Shown: positions 53,766 through 64,000 of the stretch, piece after piece
How positions within the stretch are numbered: the first letter of the stretch is position 1
Layout of the letters: each line of letters starts with the position of its first letter
Assembly (NCBI GenBank): GCA_902616005.1
Contig: CACMRG010000005.1
Span: 1-64,000 of the forward strand
Direction of reading: 5' to 3'
DNA length: 64,000 nucleotides
Source: an uncultured SAR116 cluster alpha proteobacterium
GTDB taxonomy: Bacteria; Pseudomonadota; Alphaproteobacteria; Puniceispirillales; Marisalimonadaceae
The notes under the pieces: generated by a model
The model's database searches: none
Told to the model about the DNA's origin: nothing
Seen by the model: only the letters and a program-made list of their open reading frames with translations
Made by a program: the position numbers and the translations under genes

Positions 53766-54398
53766 TCATTTATTTACATCATCTCTTTTGTTAACAACCT
53801 TATCAATAAGGCCTAATTTTACAGCATCTTCAGGAGATATGAAAGTATCTCTATCCATTAAACTTTCTATATCTGCAAGTTTCTTGCCACTATGTTTGAC
53901 ATAAATTTGATTTAATCTGCTTCTCAAGTTCATTATTTCTTTCGCATGTATTTCAATATCAGCTGCTTGACCTTGAAATCCTCCCGAAGGTTGGTGTGTC
54001 ATTATTCTTGAATTAGGCAAACAAAATCTTTTCTTTTTTGTTCCTGCTGTTAATAGCAACGAGCCCATACTTGCTGCTTGACCAAAACAAACTGTGCAGA
54101 CATCTGGCTTTATATATTCCATTGTATCATAAATAGACAAACCTGAAGTAACCACTCCTCCTGGAGAATTAATATACATTGAAATATCTTTTGAAGGATT
54201 TTCTGCTTCTAAAAATAATAATTGTGCACAAACTAATGAAGCAATATTGTCATCAATAGGGCCAATCAAAAATATTATTCTCTCCTTCAGGAGTCTAGAA
54301 TAAATATCATAAGATCTTTCACCCCTGTTGGTTTGTTCTACAACCATTGGCACAAGTGCTGACAAAGTTTTACCAACATTTACATCAAAATTACTCAT
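53766..54398 (-). CDS. clpP: ClpP protease subunit
   Basis: A 210-residue serine protease with catalytic Ser110 (GQAASMGS), His135 (THQPSGG) and Asp184 (MDRDTF). The N-terminal [22 protein letters not shown] (residues about 16-37) is typical, and the short propeptide is not obvious. It forms the proteolytic chamber for ClpX. It lies between tig and clpX in the usual order. Confidence 0.97.
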   Translation of the reverse strand: MSNFDVNVGKTLSALVPMVVEQTNRGERSYDIYSRLLKERIIFLIGPIDDNIASLVCAQLLFLEAENPSKDISMYINSPGGVVTSGLSIYDTMEYIKPDVCTVCFGQAASMGSLLLTAGTKKKRFCLPNSRIMTHQPSGGFQGQAADIEIHAKEIMNLRSRLNQIYVKHSGKKLADIESLMDRDTFISPEDAVKLGLIDKVVNKRDDVNK

Positions 54399-54419
54399 TA
54401 AAACTTCCTTTACTAATAT

Positions 54420-55814
54420 TTATTTTTTTTTTGAAACATTTGCTTTTGATTTATTACTTTTTTCTTTTTTTAGTTCACCTTTTATATCTAAATCATTCTC
54501 TCTATAGAGTTCATCAACATTAACAACTTTTTCTTTAACTTCGACTAATTCTAAAATAAAATCAATAATTTTATCCTCAAAAACAGGTCCAGAAAGTTGA
54601 TTTTGAAAATCTGGATTTTGCTTAAAATAATCTAAAATTTCCTTTTCTCTTCCAGGATATCGTTGTAATTCTTGCATCATTGCGTTTTGTGTATCTTTTT
54701 CTTCAACTTTTATATTATTGAGTCTTCCAATTTCTGCAAGTATTAGGCCTAATCTAACTCTTCTTTTAGATATAGTTAATGCATCATCTTTTTCAGTTTT
54801 TGACATATTTTCGTCATTTGGTTCATCTTTAAGACCATTGACTTTCTGATCATTTGATTTCATAGCCTTACAAACACTTTGATATTCATCTTCAACAAGA
54901 GAGTTTGGAAGTTCAAATTCAAGAGAATTAGCAAGCAAATCTAAAATTTCTCTTTTCATCTTAGATCTAGTTTGAACTGAATGTTGATTTACAATCTGTT
55001 CTTTAACATTTTTCTTTAAAGTTTCTAAATTTTCTAAACCTAGCGATTTTGCAAAATCGTCATTAATTAATGTTTTTATATCTTCTCTAATTTCATTTAT
55101 GGTAACATTAAAAACAACTTTTTTTCCTGCTAGCTCTTTAGCTTGATAATTTTCAGGAAAGTTAAGATCGATGTCAAGATTCTGACCTGAATTTTTACCA
55201 ATTAATTTATCCTCAAAGCCAGGTATGAAAGTATTAGAACCAATTTTCAAATGATGACCTTTCGCTTCACCACCTTCAAAAACTTCATTATTTATTTTTC
55301 CTTGAAAATCAATGACAACTGTATCGTTTAATTTAGTCTTTCTGTCTTTATTAATCTTTTGAGTTTTAGTATTTTGTTTGGCAATTCTTTCAATTGATTC
55401 GTCAACTTGTTTTTCTTCAACCTTTACTATTGGACGAGTAATTTTAAGCTTTGTTAAATCAGGAACTTTAAAATCTGGCATTACCTCTACAGAATAATCA
55501 ACTCTGATATCTTTACCCTCATCAATTGACTTAACATCCATTTTTGGTTGAGTTGCTGCATTTATTTTAAAATCATCAACAATTTTTTTCGACGCATCAT
55601 TTAGACTTTCATTAACTACTTCGCCAAAAATTTGTTTTCCAAATCTTGATTTAATAATATTGTGAGGAACTTTTCCTGGCCTAAAGCCTGGTATGTTAGC
55701 CTTAGGTGCAAGTTCTGAAATTTTATTTTGAACAAGCTGATCAATTGTTTTATTGGTAATTATAATTTCAAACTCTCTTTTTAAACCTGTAGTTTTTTTT
55801 TCTTTAATTTCCAT
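54420..55814 (-). CDS. tig: Trigger factor
   Basis: A 464-residue ribosome-bound chaperone and peptidyl-prolyl isomerase. The N-terminal ribosome-binding domain contains the signature PGFRPGKVPHNII (about residues 39-51), followed by the FKBP-like domain (GDxV replaced by NDTVVIDFQGKI) and a long helical C-terminal domain. The C-terminus has an extra Lys-rich tail (KKEKSNKSKANVSKKK) compared with the E. coli protein. GGA precedes the ATG. tRNA-Leu ends only 22 bases upstream. Confidence 0.95.
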   Translation of the reverse strand: MEIKEKKTTGLKREFEIIITNKTIDQLVQNKISELAPKANIPGFRPGKVPHNIIKSRFGKQIFGEVVNESLNDASKKIVDDFKINAATQPKMDVKSIDEGKDIRVDYSVEVMPDFKVPDLTKLKITRPIVKVEEKQVDESIERIAKQNTKTQKINKDRKTKLNDTVVIDFQGKINNEVFEGGEAKGHHLKIGSNTFIPGFEDKLIGKNSGQNLDIDLNFPENYQAKELAGKKVVFNVTINEIREDIKTLINDDFAKSLGLENLETLKKNVKEQIVNQHSVQTRSKMKREILDLLANSLEFELPNSLVEDEYQSVCKAMKSNDQKVNGLKDEPNDENMSKTEKDDALTISKRRVRLGLILAEIGRLNNIKVEEKDTQNAMMQELQRYPGREKEILDYFKQNPDFQNQLSGPVFEDKIIDFILELVEVKEKVVNVDELYRENDLDIKGELKKEKSNKSKANVSKKK

Positions 55815-55836
55815 CTCGACTTCCTGAATTTATTAA

Positions 55837-55921
55837 TGGTGCGGGCGGAGGGACTTGAACCCCCACACCTTTCAGTACATGAACCTAAACCATGCGCGTC
55901 TACCAGTTCCGCCACGCCCGC
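55837..55921 (-). tRNA. tRNA-Leu(TAG)
   Basis: An 85-base minus-strand class II tRNA with long variable arm. Acceptor GCGGGCG/CGCCCGC, anticodon stem CATGG/TCATG with loop TTTAGGT (anticodon TAG), T arm GGGGGTTCAAGTCCC, discriminator A and encoded CCA (55837-55839). It lies 22 bases upstream of tig on the same strand. Confidence 0.95.
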
Positions 55922-55971
55922 ACTTATTAAACATTTAATATATGTATATAACAAAATAATCAATATTAATT

Positions 55972-56049
55972 TGGGGCGAGTGACCGGAATCGAACCGGCG
56001 GCCTCAAGAGTCACAGTCTCGCGCTCTAACCAGCTGAGCTACACCCGCC
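55972..56049 (-). tRNA. tRNA-His(GTG)
   Basis: A minus-strand tRNA with acceptor GCGGGTG/CACTCGC, the histidine-specific extra G at position -1 opposite discriminator C, anticodon loop CTGTGAC (anticodon GTG), T arm CCGGTTCGATTCCGG and encoded CCA (55972-55974). Confidence 0.95.
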
Positions 56050-56161
56050 ATATTAATAATCTTATTAAAGTAAGATGGTACTTAAATCAAACTATATGTA
56101 TAAATTACATAAAAAACTTTTGTTTTTTTAATTTATATGTAAATGTTGTGAATATTTAAAG

Positions 56162-57328
56162 ATGATAACAAATAGAAGCTTAAATTTAGGTACAGAAACC
56201 GCATTTTCAGTTTTAGCAAAAGCAAATAAACTAGCAGAAGAAGGTAAAGAAATAATAAACCTTGGTATAGGACAACCTGACTTTTTAACACCAGAAAATA
56301 TTGTTGAAGCTGGAATTAGAGCATTAAAGGATGGTCATCACGGTTATACCCAATCTTCTGGAATACCTAAATTGAGAGAGGCTGTTAGTTTTGACATTTA
56401 CAGAAGACATAATGTAGAAGTTTCCCCTGAAAATATTCTGATTGTTCCAGGAGGAAAAGTTATAATTTTCTTCTCTTCAATACTTCTTGGTGATAATGGT
56501 AGAGAAATTTTATATCCAAATCCTGGATTTCCTATTTATGAATCAGCTATTAGATTTTCAGGAGCAAAACCAGTCCCCTATCACTTAAGGGAAGATATTG
56601 GATTTTCTTTTTCTGCTGACGATATACTTAATAAAATTAATAAAAATACATCCCTAATAATAATTAATAGTCCAAGCAATCCAACTGGTGGGATCATTCC
56701 AAAATTTGAATTAGACAAATTAATAAAAGGTTTAGAAAATTATCCAAATACAATGCTTATGAGTGATGAAATTTATGATCAATTTTGTTTTGGAGAAACA
56801 GATTTTACTTCTATTTTAAAATATCCTTCCATTAGAGATAGATTGATAATATTAAATGGCTGGTCAAAAACATATGCCATGACGGGTTGGAGATTGGGTT
56901 ATGGAGTTTTTCCAGATTCACTTATTGACGCAGCAGATAAACTAGCTGTTAATGTTCACTCTTGTGTCAATACAAGCGCACAATATGCCGCATTAGAAGC
57001 TTTAAATGGCCCACAAGATTGTGTAACAATAATGAATAATGCATTCAAAGTTAGATCAAAGATTATGTTTGAGGAACTTAACAAATTAGATTTAATTTCT
57101 TGTAATAAACCACAAGGTGCATTTTATTGTTTTCCAAACATATCAAAACTGAATTTTAGTGCTTTAGATTTTCAAAACAAATTATTAAACGACACAGGTA
57201 TTGCCGCTATAGCTGGAACATCATTTGGTAAATTTGGTGAAGGATATTTAAGATTTTCATGCGCTAGTTCTGAAGAATTAATCAAAAGAGCCATTGAAAA
57301 GTTGTCTTTATTTTTGTCTAAATTATAA
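56162..57328 (+). CDS. Class I/II pyridoxal-phosphate aminotransferase (aspartate aminotransferase-like)
   Basis: A 388-residue fold-type I aminotransferase. Motifs are INLGIGQPDFLTP, HGYTQSSGIPKLREAV, INSPSNPTGG, SDEIYDQF, and the PLP-binding Lys in NGWSKTYAMTGWRLGYG, with the C-terminal Arg in YLRFSCASS. It belongs to the AspC/AlaT-like group; the amino donor and acceptor are not fixed by the sequence. It stands alone, upstream of glnB. Confidence 0.9.
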   Translation: MITNRSLNLGTETAFSVLAKANKLAEEGKEIINLGIGQPDFLTPENIVEAGIRALKDGHHGYTQSSGIPKLREAVSFDIYRRHNVEVSPENILIVPGGKVIIFFSSILLGDNGREILYPNPGFPIYESAIRFSGAKPVPYHLREDIGFSFSADDILNKINKNTSLIIINSPSNPTGGIIPKFELDKLIKGLENYPNTMLMSDEIYDQFCFGETDFTSILKYPSIRDRLIILNGWSKTYAMTGWRLGYGVFPDSLIDAADKLAVNVHSCVNTSAQYAALEALNGPQDCVTIMNNAFKVRSKIMFEELNKLDLISCNKPQGAFYCFPNISKLNFSALDFQNKLLNDTGIAAIAGTSFGKFGEGYLRFSCASSEELIKRAIEKLSLFLSKL

Positions 57329-57421
57329 ATCCGCTTAAATTTTAGGCATTTATTTTTGATATTGTGTCTTAAAATAATAATTTCTTTAAATGATTATTCC
57401 ATTATATAGATTAATAAGTGA

Positions 57422-57766
<345 letters not shown>

Positions 57767-57780
57767 ATAAGGAGTAATAA

Positions 57781-59190
57781 ATGTCTAATGTTCAAAACAT
57801 TTTAAAAACAATAAAAGAGAAAGAGATACAATTTGTTGATCTTCGTTTTACTGATCCCCGAGGAAAGATGCAACACGTTTCTCAACATGTTAGCACAATT
57901 GATGAAGGGTCATTAGCAGAAGGTTTTATGTTTGATGGTTCATCCATCGCTGGTTGGAAAGCTATTAATGAATCTGATATGAAATTAATGCCAGATTGCA
58001 CTAGATCAGTTGTAGATCCATTTTACTCACAACCAACATTAGCAATATTCTGTGATGTTCTTGATCCAATTTCTGGTAAACCATATGAAAGAGATCCAAG
58101 GTCTACTGCTAAACAAGCTTTAAAATATATGGAAAGTATGGGTGTTGGTGATACTGCATATTTTGGACCTGAGCCTGAATTTTTTGTATTTGATGATGTT
58201 AGATATGAAACAGAGATGAGTTCATCTTTTTATAAAATTGATAGTAGTGAAGGTCCTTATAATTCTGGAAAAAAATATGAAGAAGGAAATATGGGACACC
58301 GTCCTGGTATAAAAGGAGGTTACTTTCCAGTTCCTCCAGTAGACTCAGGGCAAGACCTTAGAAGTGAAATGGTTTTGTCTCTTACTGAGATGGGTGTACC
58401 AATGGAAAAACACCACCACGAAGTAGCTCCCTCTCAACATGAATTAGGTCTTAAATTTGGCACATTAATATCTACTGCAGACAATGTTCAACTATATAAA
58501 TACGCTGTACACAATGTCGCACACTCATTTGGACAGACAGCAACTTTTATGCCTAAACCTGTAGCTGGTGATAATGGTACTGGCATGCATACACATCAAT
58601 CTATTTGGAAAGATGGAAAGCCTGTGTTTGCTGGAGATAAATACTCAGGTCTTTCAGAAACCTGTTTACATTACATCGGAGGTATCATTAAACATGCAAA
58701 AGCAATAAATTGCTTTTCAAATCCATCTACAAATTCTTACAAAAGATTAATTCCTGGGTTTGAAGCTCCAGTTTTACTTGCTTATTCAGCAAGAAATAGA
58801 TCTGCATCTTGTAGAATACCATTTGTAGATAGTCCTAACGGAAAAAGAGTTGAAGTACGTTTTCCAGATGCAACTGCAAATCCATACCTTGCATTCTCAG
58901 CTATGCTAATGGCAGGTCTAGATGGAATTCAAAATAAAATTAATCCTGGCGATCCAATGGATAAAGATTTATATGAGCTTCCTGAAAATGAACTTCAAAA
59001 TATACCAACAGTTTGTGCATCATTAAGAGAAGCAACTGAAGCACTAAGAAACGATATGGAATTTTTGACAAAAGGTAATGTATTTACAGAAGATCAAATA
59101 GAGGCATATATTGATTTAAAAATGGAAGAAGTTATTAGTTTTGAACATTCACCTCATCCAGTTGAATTTAAAATGTATTATTCAAGTTAA
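57781..59190 (+). CDS. glnA: Glutamine synthetase, type I
   Basis: A 469-residue dodecameric GS. Visible motifs are [27 protein letters not shown], the metal/ATP region [23 protein letters not shown] and [12 protein letters not shown], and the adenylylation Tyr398 in DLYELPENE. It condenses glutamate and ammonia. AAGGAG precedes the ATG. It forms an operon with glnB; the adenylylation site indicates regulation by the GlnE-type cascade. Confidence 0.97.
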   Translation: MSNVQNILKTIKEKEIQFVDLRFTDPRGKMQHVSQHVSTIDEGSLAEGFMFDGSSIAGWKAINESDMKLMPDCTRSVVDPFYSQPTLAIFCDVLDPISGKPYERDPRSTAKQALKYMESMGVGDTAYFGPEPEFFVFDDVRYETEMSSSFYKIDSSEGPYNSGKKYEEGNMGHRPGIKGGYFPVPPVDSGQDLRSEMVLSLTEMGVPMEKHHHEVAPSQHELGLKFGTLISTADNVQLYKYAVHNVAHSFGQTATFMPKPVAGDNGTGMHTHQSIWKDGKPVFAGDKYSGLSETCLHYIGGIIKHAKAINCFSNPSTNSYKRLIPGFEAPVLLAYSARNRSASCRIPFVDSPNGKRVEVRFPDATANPYLAFSAMLMAGLDGIQNKINPGDPMDKDLYELPENELQNIPTVCASLREATEALRNDMEFLTKGNVFTEDQIEAYIDLKMEEVISFEHSPHPVEFKMYYSS

Positions 59191-59220
59191 AGCTTGATTT
59201 TGTAAGCTAACTTATTAATT

Positions 59221-63805
<4,585 letters not shown>

Positions 63806-63808
63806 CTA

Positions 63809-64000
63809 TTAAGAATTTTCTCGAGTATTAGTGAAAGCCAACAACGAGTGTTTATCACAATATGGTCGGCCAGGGAAAATATCTTTCCCACAAAACTTAA
63901 AGTCATTTTGTTTTGGGTCTCCTTCTGGCCAACAACATTTTGTTCTAGACCATTGTACACCCCTTAATTTAATTTTTAATGGTACAATTTTATCATTAAA
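63809..64000 (-). CDS. gcrA: GcrA cell-cycle regulator, C-terminal part (cut by window edge)
   Basis: An incomplete minus-strand frame of 63 codons before the stop at 63809-63811; the 5' part lies beyond the window. It reads RTKCCWPEGDP, DFKFCGKD, then RPYCDKHSLLAF, the Cys/His-rich C-terminus of the GcrA family. GcrA is an alphaproteobacterial sigma-70-associated regulator of methylation-dependent cell-cycle genes. It is cotranscribed with pepN, three bases apart. Confidence 0.85.
   Translation of the reverse strand, partial: FNDKIVPLKIKLRGVQWSRTKCCWPEGDPKQNDFKFCGKDIFPGRPYCDKHSLLAFTNTRENS

Overview
The window is a dense, strongly AT-rich stretch of bacterial chromosome; the five tRNA genes stand out as its GC-rich islands. 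Several features point to an alphaproteobacterium: a GcrA C-terminus at the right edge, a ParE of alphaproteobacterial type, the tig-clpP-clpX-lon-hup block, glnB-glnA and an ETF-quinone oxidoreductase. Intergenic gaps are tiny, stop and start codons overlap, three convergent gene pairs overlap at their 3' ends, and there are no insertion sequences, phage genes or CRISPR arrays. Together with many uptake systems and two vitamin riboswitches, this suggests a streamlined aquatic heterotroph. The lineage beyond Alphaproteobacteria is inference.

Left part (0-18 kb). A glutaredoxin-DinB fusion converges on a branched-chain-amino-acid-type ABC transporter operon (binding protein, LivH, LivM, LivG, LivF) that ends in an amidase. 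After tRNA-Pro come a DUF192 gene with a disturbed 5' end and a histone-deacetylase-family amidohydrolase. Divergent to these is a thiamine-precursor (ThiX/ThiY-type) transporter with a TPP riboswitch placed between permease and binding protein. The binding-protein gene runs directly into an Mrp-type cation/proton antiporter operon. In that operon MrpA is split, the order resembles the archaeal Mbh module, and there are three NuoL/M/N-like subunits.

Middle (18-44 kb). CoxG, a 42-residue membrane peptide and a SufU-like scaffold form a tight trio, followed by ETF-QO, a DMT exporter and, on the other strand, a thioesterase and a CoxE/CoxD-like VWA-MoxR pair. Next is a marR-emrA-emrB-homocysteine methyltransferase operon with a clear operator-like inverted repeat. 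A sugar-acid operon follows (DgoA, DgoK, aldehyde dehydrogenase, HisC-like aminotransferase), then a small catabolic cluster (COG3618 amidohydrolase, TauD-like dioxygenase, MFS, VOC). The region closes with an aerobic benzoyl-CoA ('box') operon: benzoate-CoA ligase, alpha/beta hydrolase, BoxC, BoxB, but no BoxA reductase.

Right part (44-64 kb). A secreted HtrA-like protein has lost its catalytic triad. A cobalamin-riboswitch-controlled BtuB plus small membrane protein serves B12 scavenging. A nucleotide-sugar-epimerase-like protein and a ferredoxin-NADP reductase follow. The housekeeping block tRNA-His, tRNA-Leu, tig, clpP, clpX, lon, hup handles protein quality control. The end carries an aminotransferase, glnB-glnA (nitrogen), parE with an unusual hairpin touching its start codon, and gcrA-pepN.
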